This document shows positions 39,377-48,127 of a stretch of DNA of 64,000 bases, piece by piece. Position 1 is the first letter of the stretch; each line of letters starts with the position of its first letter. The stretch comes from Bacillota bacterium (GTDB taxonomy: Bacteria; Bacillota; Clostridia; Lachnospirales; Bianqueaceae), in assembly GCA_017442735.1 (NCBI GenBank), contig JAFRZE010000052.1:39215-103214 (forward strand), read 5' to 3'. A program made the position numbers and the translations under genes. The notes under the pieces are model-generated. The model was not told the DNA's origin. It worked only from the letters and a program-made list of their open reading frames with translations, and searched no databases.

Positions 39377-40333
39377 TCATTCTCCCAGTTTTTCGGGTAT
39401 CTGTCTTACGCCCCGAAGAAAATCGGCGCTGGCCATCGCTTTCTTGCCCTGCAGCTGCAGCTTTCGGATCTCCAGGACGCCACATCCTGTCTGCACAAGA
39501 AAACGAGGCTTTTTCCCTGCGGCCGCTTCCGGATATATCGATCCGGCCTCTGGAGCAGGGTCTTTCGTTTCTGTCGATATCCCGGATTCCAGGATCGTCA
39601 GCTTCTTTCCTTCAAAGGAGGTATAAGCGCCCGGCCACACATGGAATCCCCGGACCATCCGATCGATATCCCCGGCGGATTTTCCCCAGTCGATCAAGCC
39701 GTCCTCCTTGACGATGATCGGGGCGTAAGTTGCTTTACTTTCTTCCTGCTTTTCTCTTGGCAGGCTCTGGCCCTCCGCCAGTTTTTCCACTACCTCCCGG
39801 ATCAGTCCTCTTCCGGCCAGAGACAGTTTCTGAAGAAGTGACTCTTCAGTCTCATCCGGGCAGATCTCGACTTCCTTCTGTAAAAGGATATCGCCGGTAT
39901 CCATTCCCTTATCCATCTGCATCGCCGTAACACCGGTCATCTTCTCGCCCCGCACGATCGACCACTGGATCGGAGCCGCGCCGCGATATTTTGGCAGCAG
40001 GGACGCGTGCATGTTGATGCATCCCATCGGCGGAATGTTCAGGATCTCCTCGGAAAGGATCTGTCCGTAAGCTGTGACGATGATCAGATCCGGATCCAGC
40101 GCTTTCAGCTCCGCCACCGGCTTTTCCTTTTTGATCCGCCGGGGCTGGAAAACCGGGATTCCTTCACTTAACGCCAGTTCCTTTACCGGCGACGGTGTCA
40201 GGATCTGTTTGCGGCCGACCGGTTTATCCGGCTGCGTGAATACGCCGACGATCTCAGAAATCTCTTTCATCCCGAGAAGCTCTTTTAAAACGTCCGCCGC
40301 GATGTCCGGCGTTCCCATATATACGATTCTCAC
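39377..40333 (-). CDS. fmt: Methionyl-tRNA formyltransferase
   Basis: Formylates initiator Met-tRNA. About 318 residues; RIVYMGTPDIAADVL start, the catalytic block NMHASLLPKYRGAAPIQW, TGVTAMQMDKGMDTGDIL, and a C-terminal OB-like domain. The frame runs to an ATG at 40348, but a GTG at 40333 overlaps the def stop (GTGA) and gives the usual N-terminus, so it is preferred. Confidence 0.94.
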   Translation of the reverse strand: MRIVYMGTPDIAADVLKELLGMKEISEIVGVFTQPDKPVGRKQILTPSPVKELALSEGIPVFQPRRIKKEKPVAELKALDPDLIIVTAYGQILSEEILNIPPMGCINMHASLLPKYRGAAPIQWSIVRGEKMTGVTAMQMDKGMDTGDILLQKEVEICPDETEESLLQKLSLAGRGLIREVVEKLAEGQSLPREKQEESKATYAPIIVKEDGLIDWGKSAGDIDRMVRGFHVWPGAYTSFEGKKLTILESGISTETKDPAPEAGSIYPEAAAGKKPRFLVQTGCGVLEIRKLQLQGKKAMASADFLRGVRQIPEKLGE

Positions 40334-40791
40334 TCGCGTTTTACCCATTCTTCGACTTTATCGATATAGACCTGGCCCTTCAGATGATCGATCTCATGAC
40401 AGAAAGCTCTGGCAAGCAGGCCTTCTCCCGTCTTCTCAAAGACATTGCCTTCGCGATCCAGCGCACGTACCGTCACGACGTTCGGTCTGGTGACAAAACC
40501 GGCTTTTCCGGGGAAACTGAGACAGCCTTCCTGTCCTCTCTGCTCGCCTTCCTCGCGAATGATCTCCGGGTTGATCAGAACCATTTTTTCGTCTTCTTCT
40601 CCCGTGTCGATCACCACGACCTGCTTCAGCACACCGACCTGCGGCGCAGCCAGGCCGACGCCTTCCGCGTCGTACATGGTATCAAACATATCATCGATCA
40701 GGGTCTGTGTCCGCTGATCCAGTTTTTCCACCGGTCTGGAAACTTTTCTCAGTATGGGATCATCATCGATCCGGATATTGCGAAGCGCCAT
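40330..40791 (-). CDS. def: Peptide deformylase
   Basis: Removes the formyl group from new proteins. The 153-residue protein shows the three metal motifs: GVGLAAPQVG, EGCLSFPG and HEIDHLKGQVYID. Paired with fmt, as expected. Confidence 0.97.
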   Translation of the reverse strand: MALRNIRIDDDPILRKVSRPVEKLDQRTQTLIDDMFDTMYDAEGVGLAAPQVGVLKQVVVIDTGEEDEKMVLINPEIIREEGEQRGQEGCLSFPGKAGFVTRPNVVTVRALDREGNVFEKTGEGLLARAFCHEIDHLKGQVYIDKVEEWVKRE

Positions 40792-40810
40792 CTTTTTCCT
40801 CCAAAACCTG

Positions 40811-42907
40811 TTATAGTATCGTCATCGGATCGATATCCGCCATGATCACGACAAACCTGGCCAGATCCGAGCGTTCTTTGAATTTATCGACAGTATATCG
40901 AACAAAGCGGCGAAGCCGCTCTTCTTCCTTGCACTTGATCAGAAGCTTCCACCGGAACACATTATTGATCCGAAACAGCTGCGCAGGAGATGGTCCGAGC
41001 ACCTCGATGGGTTTATCCTTCGCGTAACTTCTCATCAGATCCGCCATCTGCCTAGATGCCTGGATCACATTATCTTCCCGCCTGGACTGGATCACTACCT
41101 GGCCCAGATGTGTAAAGGGAGGACACTCCATGAGGCGTCTTGCCGCGATCTCATTGCGGTAAAAACCCGGATAGTCCTGTTCTTTTGCCTTGACCAGGCA
41201 ATAGTGCTCAGGCGAAAATGTCTGGATCAGGACTTCTCCCGGAAGATCGCCTCTTCCGGCACGCCCCGCCACCTGCGTGAGCAGCTGAAAAGTCCGTTCG
41301 CTGCTGTGAAAATCCGCGTTATACAGCGTCATGTCAGCAGCCAGCACACCCACCAGGGTCACTCTCGGGAAATCAAATCCCTTTGCGACCATCTGTGTTC
41401 CGATCAGAATATCGCCTTCTCCCTGACGGAAGGTCTGATATACTTTCTCATAATCTTCCCGTTTTTTCATCGTGCCCATATCCATCCGGGATATCAGCGC
41501 GCCGGGAAACAGTTTCCTTGCCTCTTCCTCCACCCGCTCCGTGCCGATCCCGAAGCTGCGGATATGAATGGAACCGCAGGCAGGACAGATCTTAGGAATC
41601 TTTACTTCCTTGCCGCAGTGATGACAGATCAGGCGGTCTGATTCCTTGTGGTAGGTATAAGGCATATAGCACCGCGGGCACTTCAGAACGAACCCGCAGC
41701 TGCGGCAGTTGACGAAAGTCGCGTACCCCTTCCGGTTAAGAAAAAGGATCGTCTGTTCCTTCCTCTCCAGCCGCTGTCTGATCTTTTCTGTCAGTTCGCC
41801 GCAGAATATGCCCATATTTCCTGCCTGCATCTCCATCCGCATATCGACAAGTCTGGAGACCGGAAGACGGGATGAGCTGACAGCCCGTTTCGGCAAAGTA
41901 AGTAAAGTGATCTCTCCCTGCTCTGCCCGGTAATAGGTCGAAAGATCCGGTGTCGCAGAGCCAAGGACCAGCGGGCAGGACGCGGCGCGGCAAAGCATCT
42001 CGGCGACTTCTCTCGCGTGATAGTGAGGCGCCAGCTGATCGGAACGGTAACTCGATTCGTGCTCTTCGTCCAGGATCACGAGTCCCAGATCTTTCATAGG
42101 CATAAACAGCGCGGATCTCGGGCCTATCATCACCTGATATTTCCCTTCGGCCGCCTCATGCCAGCAAATCGTTCTTTCCTTGTCCGTCATCCGGCTGTGG
42201 GTAAATCCCACTGCCTCGTGAAACCGCTCACGGAACACAGCGATCAGCTGCGGTGTCAGACTGATCTCGGGAACCAGCAGGATCGTACGATATCCCTGCC
42301 GGATGGCTTCCCCGATCGCGCGCATATATACTTCCGTCTTGCCGCTTCCGGTGATCCCGAACAGCAGATATTCCCGGAATTCTTTTTTCCCCAGACTTTC
42401 TGTAATATTCTCCAGCGCTGAAAGCTGTTCGGCATTGAGTGACGGCCAGTTTCCTTTTTCCTCACATTCAAAAGAAGCCGGCGTCTTAGCTTCCGACTTG
42501 GTCTGGTTGTTTTCCTTCGTCCCTTTAGCGGAGGATTTCGTCCGCAAAGGCTGTTTAGGTAAAAATAAGGCAAGAGAAGCGGAAAGCGGAGACATATATC
42601 GCTCCGCTATCGATTTTGCCAATTCGATCTCTCTCTCCCGAAGAAGCGGCTCTTCCTGCAGAATCGTATCAATGAGCTTGAGCTTGTCCGGCTTCCCGCC
42701 GATCAGTTTTTCCTCTTCCGGCGAAAGTGTTTCACTCAGTTCCAGCACGTATCCGCGCTTCAGCTGATTATGCGTTCCGAAAGGGACCCTGACCAGCTGT
42801 CCGACTTTCAGCTTCTCTTCGAGAGATTCCGGTACCAGATATGTAAAGATCCGATCCACCTTCTGATGGTGGACATCGATCACAATACTGGCATAACGAG
42901 GCTTCAT
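40811..42907 (-). CDS. priA: Primosomal replication restart helicase PriA
   Basis: 3'-5' helicase reloading the replisome at stalled forks. The 698-residue protein has an N-terminal DNA-binding domain, Walker A GITGSGKTEVYM, DEEH box LVILDEEHESSYR, and an inserted zinc region with pairs CRSC, CPRC, CHHC and CPAC. It starts one base after the rpoZ stop. Confidence 0.96.
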   Translation of the reverse strand: MKPRYASIVIDVHHQKVDRIFTYLVPESLEEKLKVGQLVRVPFGTHNQLKRGYVLELSETLSPEEEKLIGGKPDKLKLIDTILQEEPLLREREIELAKSIAERYMSPLSASLALFLPKQPLRTKSSAKGTKENNQTKSEAKTPASFECEEKGNWPSLNAEQLSALENITESLGKKEFREYLLFGITGSGKTEVYMRAIGEAIRQGYRTILLVPEISLTPQLIAVFRERFHEAVGFTHSRMTDKERTICWHEAAEGKYQVMIGPRSALFMPMKDLGLVILDEEHESSYRSDQLAPHYHAREVAEMLCRAASCPLVLGSATPDLSTYYRAEQGEITLLTLPKRAVSSSRLPVSRLVDMRMEMQAGNMGIFCGELTEKIRQRLERKEQTILFLNRKGYATFVNCRSCGFVLKCPRCYMPYTYHKESDRLICHHCGKEVKIPKICPACGSIHIRSFGIGTERVEEEARKLFPGALISRMDMGTMKKREDYEKVYQTFRQGEGDILIGTQMVAKGFDFPRVTLVGVLAADMTLYNADFHSSERTFQLLTQVAGRAGRGDLPGEVLIQTFSPEHYCLVKAKEQDYPGFYRNEIAARRLMECPPFTHLGQVVIQSRREDNVIQASRQMADLMRSYAKDKPIEVLGPSPAQLFRINNVFRWKLLIKCKEEERLRRFVRYTVDKFKERSDLARFVVIMADIDPMTIL

Positions 42908-43213
42908 TTATTCTTCTTCGGTAGAAATGGAAAGATCCACTTCATCCAGCGGTTTTGTCTCCTCTTCGGTCTCATAATCAGGCAGGGCTGTCACGATCCC
43001 GAGTTTTTCTTTATCCATCTCTTTTACGGCCAGAGACAAAGTCCGTCCGCCTACATCATCCGAGACCATGGCAGGATCTCCATCCACAAGATCCCTCGCT
43101 CTTTTCGCGATGGCCATGACCAGGGTATAGCGGCTGCCGATTTTCGGCTCGCCCATCGATTCGTTGACATTATTGACCCGATCGATCAGTTCCATATAAG
43201 AAGGATGCAGCAT
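42908..43213 (-). CDS. rpoZ: RNA polymerase omega subunit
   Basis: Small core-assembly subunit. The 101-residue protein has MLHPSYMELIDRVNNV, SRYTLVMAIAKRARDLVDG and an acidic tail of about 30 residues. It lies between gmk and priA, the conserved spot. Confidence 0.93.
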   Translation of the reverse strand: MLHPSYMELIDRVNNVNESMGEPKIGSRYTLVMAIAKRARDLVDGDPAMVSDDVGGRTLSLAVKEMDKEKLGIVTALPDYETEEETKPLDEVDLSISTEEE

Positions 43214-43247
43214 GTAAGACTCCTTAAAATATTGATATCAGTCCTTA

Positions 43248-43276
43248 ATTATACCAGAATCAGACTCCGTTTTCAA
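43248..43276 (-). promoter_or_regulatory. Internal promoter before rpoZ
   Basis: Minus-strand TTGAAA (43271-43276), 17-base spacer and perfect TATAAT (43248-43253). The -35 lies inside the last codons of gmk. Confidence 0.7.
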
Positions 43277-43883
43277 GCACTTCCGTTTCCAGTCTCGTTA
43301 AAAGATCGCTCCTGCCCGGAGAGACGCCGGTTCTTGTCTGGATGATCCGGTGAAGCTCGGAAATACAGGTTTCCAGATCATTATTCACGATCAGAAAATC
43401 ATATTCTCTGGCGATCTCCAGCTCTTCTTCCTTTGCCTTTTTCAGCCGTTTTTCGATCTTCTCTTCGGTTTCCGTTCCTCTGCCTACCAACCTGCGTTTC
43501 AATTCGCGCATACTGGGTGGCAGCATATAGATGAGAAGTGCTTCGGGAAGCTGCGATTTTACCTTCATCGCGCCGGCCGCTTCGATCTCCAGGATCACAT
43601 CATGGCCTTTTTCAAGCTCTTCCAGTACAAAGGATTTCGGCGTACCATAGTACTGATCCACATAGGAAGCCCATTCAAAGAAATCCCCTTCCCGGATCCT
43701 TTCCTCAAAGGCTTCTTTGGTAATAAAATGATACGAGATCCCGTCCGCTTCTCCCGGTCGAGGGTCCCTGGTAGTCGCGGAGACAGACAGCGCATACGGA
43801 TAACGTTTGACCAGTTCTTTGACGACAGTACCCTTTCCTACCCCGGAAAAACCGGAGATCACCGCTAAAGTCCCTTTTCTCAT
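43260..43883 (-). CDS. gmk: Guanylate kinase
   Basis: Phosphorylates GMP to GDP. The 207-residue protein starts MRKGTLAVISGFSGVGKGTV with the P-loop GFSGVGKGT, then SATTRDPRPGE and the GMP-binding YGTPKSFV. The open frame extends to 43940 but GGAGGGAACG directly precedes ATG 43883, which also overlaps the remA stop. Confidence 0.96.
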   Translation of the reverse strand: MRKGTLAVISGFSGVGKGTVVKELVKRYPYALSVSATTRDPRPGEADGISYHFITKEAFEERIREGDFFEWASYVDQYYGTPKSFVLEELEKGHDVILEIEAAGAMKVKSQLPEALLIYMLPPSMRELKRRLVGRGTETEEKIEKRLKKAKEEELEIAREYDFLIVNNDLETCISELHRIIQTRTGVSPGRSDLLTRLETEVLENGV

Positions 43884-44131
43884 ACGTTCCCTCCTGCAGT
43901 GTTGAGACGTTCCGCCATCGTTTCTGTCGCGATAGCGCAAACCATCACCGAGCCCTGGACCAGATACAGGACCGTACGGATCTTCCGGCCGAAGGTCGCG
44001 TCGATCAGCATGCCCGATTCCTTCGCTTCCTGGATCCTGCGCCTGATCGGCGCGGAATCCGGCGGAAGGATCGCCGTCACTTTATCCGCGTCGACAAAAC
44101 TGCCAAAACCGGCACTGACAAATCTACTCAA
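43880..44131 (-). CDS. remA: RemA-like (DUF370) regulatory protein
   Basis: 83-residue DNA-binding regulator; RemA activates biofilm matrix genes in Bacillus. Signature parts are GFGSFVDADKVTAILPPDSAPIRR and IDATFGRKIRTVL. The start is TTG at 44131, overlapping the yicC stop by eight bases, with AGCAGG nine bases upstream. Its targets here are unknown. Confidence 0.92.
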   Translation of the reverse strand: MSRFVSAGFGSFVDADKVTAILPPDSAPIRRRIQEAKESGMLIDATFGRKIRTVLYLVQGSVMVCAIATETMAERLNTAGGNV

Positions 44132-45008
44132 TATTCTGTACCTGCTCTCTTATTTTTTCGATCAGATTCTTCATCTGAAGCGCCGTCTGCGTCACGGCGA
44201 GATCATTCGATTTGGAAGCGATCGTATTGGCCTCACGGTTCAGTTCCTGTGTCAGGAAATCCAGTTTGCGTCCGACAGCTTCTTTCGAAGTGATGATCTT
44301 TCTGTACTGGGAGATATGGCTTCTCAGCCGGGTGATCTCCTCATCGATGCAGCAGCGGTCGGCGAAAATCGTGATTTCTGTTTCCAGCCTTCCCTCATCC
44401 AGTTTGGGGACCTTGGTCTCATCCACATATTCCTGCATCCGCTGATAGAGCTTTTCCTGATAGCTTCTCACTACCTCCGGCGCTCTCTCTGCGACCTGTT
44501 CGACACATCCGGCAAGCTCGTCCAGTTTTTCTTCGAAATCCCGGCGGATATTCAGACCTTCCTCTTCCCGCATCCGGATCAGCCCGGCGAGTGCCTGTTC
44601 CAGGGCATCCATCAGGATGGGTCTCAGCTCTTCCGGATCCCAGGAGGCTTTATCCACTTCCAGAACGTCCGGCAGAGAAAGTACGGAAGAAAGCTTCAGA
44701 TCATTCTCGAGCTGATACTGTTCCGATGCCTCGGAAAGTGCCTTCAGATAGCCTTCCAGATTGGCCCGGTTCAGCCAGATCTGTCCCTGCGCGTCACTGT
44801 GATTCTGATAGGAAACGAAAACATCGACTTTCCCACGAGATAACCTGTCCTTCAGGACACGGCGAATATCCGCTTCCAGCACAGAAAGCGAATGATGGAT
44901 CCGTATACTGCTTTCCAGATAGCGATGGTTAACAGACTTTAGTTCCACTGTAAAGCTGAATCCGTCTTTCTCCGCTTCTCCGCGGCCGAAACCTGTCATA
45001 CTGTTCAT
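44124..45008 (-). CDS. yicC: YicC-family endoribonuclease
   Basis: Conserved YicC/YloC protein, reported as an endoribonuclease in other bacteria. About 294 residues, starting MNSMTGFGRGEAEKDGF and ending with the family C-terminal domain (REANTIASKSNDLAVTQ, then MKNLIEKIREQVQN). Several in-frame starts exist; ATG 45008 is seven bases from GGAAGGA. First gene of the long conserved cluster. Confidence 0.93.
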   Translation of the reverse strand: MNSMTGFGRGEAEKDGFSFTVELKSVNHRYLESSIRIHHSLSVLEADIRRVLKDRLSRGKVDVFVSYQNHSDAQGQIWLNRANLEGYLKALSEASEQYQLENDLKLSSVLSLPDVLEVDKASWDPEELRPILMDALEQALAGLIRMREEEGLNIRRDFEEKLDELAGCVEQVAERAPEVVRSYQEKLYQRMQEYVDETKVPKLDEGRLETEITIFADRCCIDEEITRLRSHISQYRKIITSKEAVGRKLDFLTQELNREANTIASKSNDLAVTQTALQMKNLIEKIREQVQNIE

Positions 45009-45045
45009 ATTCATTTCCTTCCCGTCAGGCAAAATTTGCGGTTAT

Positions 45046-45075
45046 ATTTTAGCATATTTCCTCTTTAAATGTAAA
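45046..45075 (-). promoter_or_regulatory. Promoter of yicC-remA-gmk
   Basis: Minus-strand TTTACA (45070-45075), 18-base spacer and TAAAAT (45046-45051). It abuts the opposing promoter of the FAD gene. Confidence 0.65.
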
Positions 45076-45092
45076 GCCGGACGCGCTATACT
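45064..45092 (+). promoter_or_regulatory. Promoter of the FAD-protein gene
   Basis: TTTAAA (45064-45069), 17-base spacer and TATACT (45087-45092). It places transcription start near 45099, supporting the later ATG at 45125. Confidence 0.55.
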
Positions 45093-45124
45093 ATATGAGT
45101 TATTATTCAATAAATGGAGATCAA

Positions 45125-46756
45125 ATGATACGTATATCCGACTTGCGGCTTCCCGTCGGAGAAGGCGAAGAAGGCCTGAAACAAGCCATTCGAAAGGAGC
45201 TGTCCATCAGTGATCAGCACCCTGTCAGTTTCGTCATCCGTCATCGAAGCCTTGATGCCAGACGTTCTCACGCGTTTACATTTCTTTACACTGTCGATGT
45301 GACGGTCGCGAAGGAAGAAAAGGTATTCGCGCGCGGCATGCAGCGCCACAAAAAATGGCAGCGCCTTGAGAATGTCCCTTCCTATCGTCCGCCGGCTCCA
45401 TCGCGCGCTCCCTCTCTTCGTCCTGTCGTAGTGGGTCTCGGCCCCGCCGGTATTTTCGCCGGGCTTCTGCTTAGCAGGGCCGGGCTCTGTCCTGTGCTGA
45501 TCGAGCGCGGAAGACGTGTGGAAGAAAGAAAAGAAGACACACTGCGTTTCTTCAAAGACCGTATTCTGGATCCCGAATCCAACGTTCAGTTTGGCGAAGG
45601 CGGCGCGGGAACTTTCTCGGACGGAAAAGTCAACACCCTTGTCAAAGACACTTCCCATCGGGGAAGATTCGTTCTGGAGGAAATGGTGCAGGCCGGCGCG
45701 CCGGAGACCATTCTTTACGATGCCAAGCCTCATATCGGGACAGACCGACTGCAGCAGGTCGTCCGCGTTCTTCGCGAGGAAATGATCCGAAACGGCGCGG
45801 AAGTTCTGTTTGAGACCCGGATGACGGATCTGGTCCTGTCTGAGGATCAGACAAGGCTGACCGGGATCATCGTGGAAGACCGGAACGGAAAACGACTCAT
45901 TGAAACGGATACGGTTTTTCTCGGGATCGGACACAGCGCCCGGGATACCTTCCGGATGCTGCTCGCTCACCGGATCCCCCTGGAAGCCAAGCCCTTTGCC
46001 GTCGGTCTTCGGATCGAGCATCCGAGACAAATGATCGATCGATCCCAGTATCGGGAATATGCCGGACATCCATCCCTTGGGGCTGCCAGCTATAAACTGA
46101 CTCATCATTCCTCTTCCGGACGAGGTGTCTACACTTTCTGTATGTGTCCGGGCGGAGTCGTCGTCGCGGCTGCCTCCGAAAAAGAAACGATCGTTACCAA
46201 TGGAATGAGCAACTATGCCCGGGATGAGGAAAACAGCAACAGCGCGCTTCTGGTGACGGTCACGCCGGAAGATTACCGTCCATTTGAACAGGAAGACGAG
46301 CCGCAGCTTGCCGGGATCCGTTTCCAGCAGCACCTGGAAAAGACCGCGTACCGGCTTGGCGGAAGTGATTACTCTGCCCCGATCCAGCGTGTAGACGATT
46401 TTCTCTCTCACAAAGATCATATCTCCCCGTTGGGTGATGTTCATCCTTCTTACACGGGTCCCATCCGGCAGAGCGATCTGCATGAGCTGCTGCCCGAGTA
46501 TCTGACCGGCCCGCTGGAAGAAGGGATCAAAGCTTTCGGAGAAAAACTTTCCGGATTCGACCGGCCGGACGCGATCCTTACCGGTGTCGAATCCCGCAGT
46601 TCCTCCCCTGTACGGATCCTCCGCGGGGAGAACTATCAAAGTGCTCTCGTCAGGGGGCTATATCCGATCGGCGAAGGCGCCGGTTATGCCGGCGGCATCA
46701 TGTCTGCCGCCATGGACGGAATGAAAGCCTGTGAGGCTTATCTTTCCAGCCTGTAA
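45125..46756 (+). CDS. Uncharacterised FAD-dependent dehydrogenase (COG2509 type)
   Basis: Predicted flavoprotein oxidoreductase of about 543 residues. A small N-terminal domain (about 1-95) precedes the FAD-binding site VVVGLGPAGIFAGLLLSRAG; NVQFGEGGAGTFSDGKVNT and a late IGEGAGYAGGIMSAAMDGM segment are typical of this group. An ATG at 45095 lies next to the -10 element, so ATG 45125 with GGAGATC is preferred. Its substrate is unknown; members occur widely in Clostridia. Confidence 0.87.
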   Translation: MIRISDLRLPVGEGEEGLKQAIRKELSISDQHPVSFVIRHRSLDARRSHAFTFLYTVDVTVAKEEKVFARGMQRHKKWQRLENVPSYRPPAPSRAPSLRPVVVGLGPAGIFAGLLLSRAGLCPVLIERGRRVEERKEDTLRFFKDRILDPESNVQFGEGGAGTFSDGKVNTLVKDTSHRGRFVLEEMVQAGAPETILYDAKPHIGTDRLQQVVRVLREEMIRNGAEVLFETRMTDLVLSEDQTRLTGIIVEDRNGKRLIETDTVFLGIGHSARDTFRMLLAHRIPLEAKPFAVGLRIEHPRQMIDRSQYREYAGHPSLGAASYKLTHHSSSGRGVYTFCMCPGGVVVAAASEKETIVTNGMSNYARDEENSNSALLVTVTPEDYRPFEQEDEPQLAGIRFQQHLEKTAYRLGGSDYSAPIQRVDDFLSHKDHISPLGDVHPSYTGPIRQSDLHELLPEYLTGPLEEGIKAFGEKLSGFDRPDAILTGVESRSSSPVRILRGENYQSALVRGLYPIGEGAGYAGGIMSAAMDGMKACEAYLSSL

Positions 46757-46778
46757 AGATACATTCCAGGAGTTGTTT

Positions 46779-47273
46779 ATGAAAGCATTTCTTATCGGCG
46801 ATATCAAAGCCTTTATGTCCGGCCTGCTGTCCGGAACGCTGTTTAAGGACTGGGAATTCCGTTCCCTGGATATGGGACTGGTCGTACGGATCCATCTGGA
46901 CGGAAAAAGAAATCTGTCTTACCTGCCGGAATCCGAAAGGCAGGACCAGTCCGAATATGTCCACTGGAATGAGATACAGGCAAAAGTCAAAATGCTGATC
47001 CAGGGAGGCAGTACGCCCAGCTTCATGAATATGACTATGGCGATCCCGCCCCAGCGGATGAAAGATGTGGTCTCCGACTCAGTGGAATCCTATCAGCTCA
47101 ATATCCGGTTTGAGACTGTAGATGAAAACGGAAAGCCTTCTCCCCGGCTGACACTCATAACCGGTGTTGCCAACCGCACGTTCAGCATGGATAAAAACCC
47201 GGAACGTATCTGGGACAGTAAAGTCCCCGAATATTTTACAAAAAAAGGGCTTCCCATTCGGGAAGCCGACTGA
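46779..47273 (+). CDS. Conserved protein of unknown function (DUF5721-like)
   Basis: 164 residues starting MKAFLIGDIKAFMSGLLSG, with CAGGAG before the ATG, 22 bases after the FAD gene, so probably co-transcribed. The layout (IGDIKAFMSGLL, LDMGLVVRIHLDG, a middle YVHWNEIQAKVKMLI) recalls the DUF5721 family of Clostridia; this is from memory of the pattern, not a search. No catalytic motif is visible. Its last codons contain a minus-strand terminator. Confidence 0.7.
   Translation: MKAFLIGDIKAFMSGLLSGTLFKDWEFRSLDMGLVVRIHLDGKRNLSYLPESERQDQSEYVHWNEIQAKVKMLIQGGSTPSFMNMTMAIPPQRMKDVVSDSVESYQLNIRFETVDENGKPSPRLTLITGVANRTFSMDKNPERIWDSKVPEYFTKKGLPIREAD
47240..47268 (-). terminator. Minus-strand terminator inside the end of a plus-strand gene
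   Basis: GGCTTCCC-ATTC-GGGAAGCC hairpin (about 47249-47268), followed on the minus strand by TTTTTTT. It lies inside the last codons of the plus-strand gene and would end the isomerase transcript. Confidence 0.8.
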
Positions 47274-47275
47274 TG

Positions 47276-48121
47276 TCATTCAATTGTTCCAAGGAAGTTC
47301 TTCAGTTCTTCCATACTCTCCCGGCACGCCTGCCATCCTCCTGACGAGAACGCGGCGCCGCCGGGAGTTTTCATTTGTTCTTCCGAAAGATCGCCTTGTA
47401 CCCGGTAATGAGTCTCCAGGGAAAGAAAACCCTCATAACCGGAATCCCTGACTGCTTTCAGTATCGAAGGAAAATCGACTTCTCCGCTGCCGACCTTTAC
47501 AGCCTGCGCTCCTTTTTCCGTCATGCGGGCATCCTTGATATGGATATGACGGACATAGGCTTTCACTTCATTCCAGCCGTCGGGGAAAGGCTTTTCCCCC
47601 TGCGGGTCCCAGATATCATTGCCCGGATCATAGATCGCGCCGACATTCGGCCGGTCGATTTGTTCGATCAGCTCTTTGACCTTGCGGTGGTTGGTCGTCG
47701 TGACCGAAGGATCCGCTTCCAGCAAAAGGGTGATCCCTTCCTGCTCCAGCCTTCTGACCGGACCCGCCAGGGCTTTCGCGGCCTCTTCGAGGGAAGGTCC
47801 GTCCTCAGAGAAGAAACCAAACCCTCGGATATAGGGGGCATGCAGGATCTTTGCCGCACGGATCAGCTTCTCGAGCTTTTTATTCTCGCCTTCACGGTCA
47901 CGAAACAGACATTTACCAAAGGAGCCTGCCAGACTGCAGATGCTGAGTCCTGCGGAGTGAATCGCATATCCGATTTCACACAGCCTGTCTTCTGACAGCT
48001 GTTCAAAGGGAAGATTATCGATCGTTCTCAGTTCAAGTCCCGATAAAGAAAAATCTCTGGCGAAAGCGATCGCTTCCGCCAGATCTTGTGTAAATTCATC
48101 CGTGATAACAGATATTTTCAT
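47276..48121 (-). CDS. Sugar phosphate isomerase/epimerase-like TIM-barrel protein
   Basis: 281 residues of the AP-endonuclease-2/xylose-isomerase-like fold: KISVITDEFTQDLAEAIAFA start, LLLEADPSVTTTN, IYDPGNDIWDP and HIHIKDARM, then FLSLETHYR with acidic and His residues suited to a metal site. Its substrate is unknown. It starts six bases after the CAP gene, so the two are probably one unit. Confidence 0.82.
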   Translation of the reverse strand: MKISVITDEFTQDLAEAIAFARDFSLSGLELRTIDNLPFEQLSEDRLCEIGYAIHSAGLSICSLAGSFGKCLFRDREGENKKLEKLIRAAKILHAPYIRGFGFFSEDGPSLEEAAKALAGPVRRLEQEGITLLLEADPSVTTTNHRKVKELIEQIDRPNVGAIYDPGNDIWDPQGEKPFPDGWNEVKAYVRHIHIKDARMTEKGAQAVKVGSGEVDFPSILKAVRDSGYEGFLSLETHYRVQGDLSEEQMKTPGGAAFSSGGWQACRESMEELKNFLGTIE

Positions 48122-48127
48122 ATTCGA

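Noticed and set aside
45107..46639. A 510-codon open frame on the minus strand
   Set aside because: Mirror of the FAD protein gene, which has the GxGxxG motif and a promoter; the reverse frame shows no motif.
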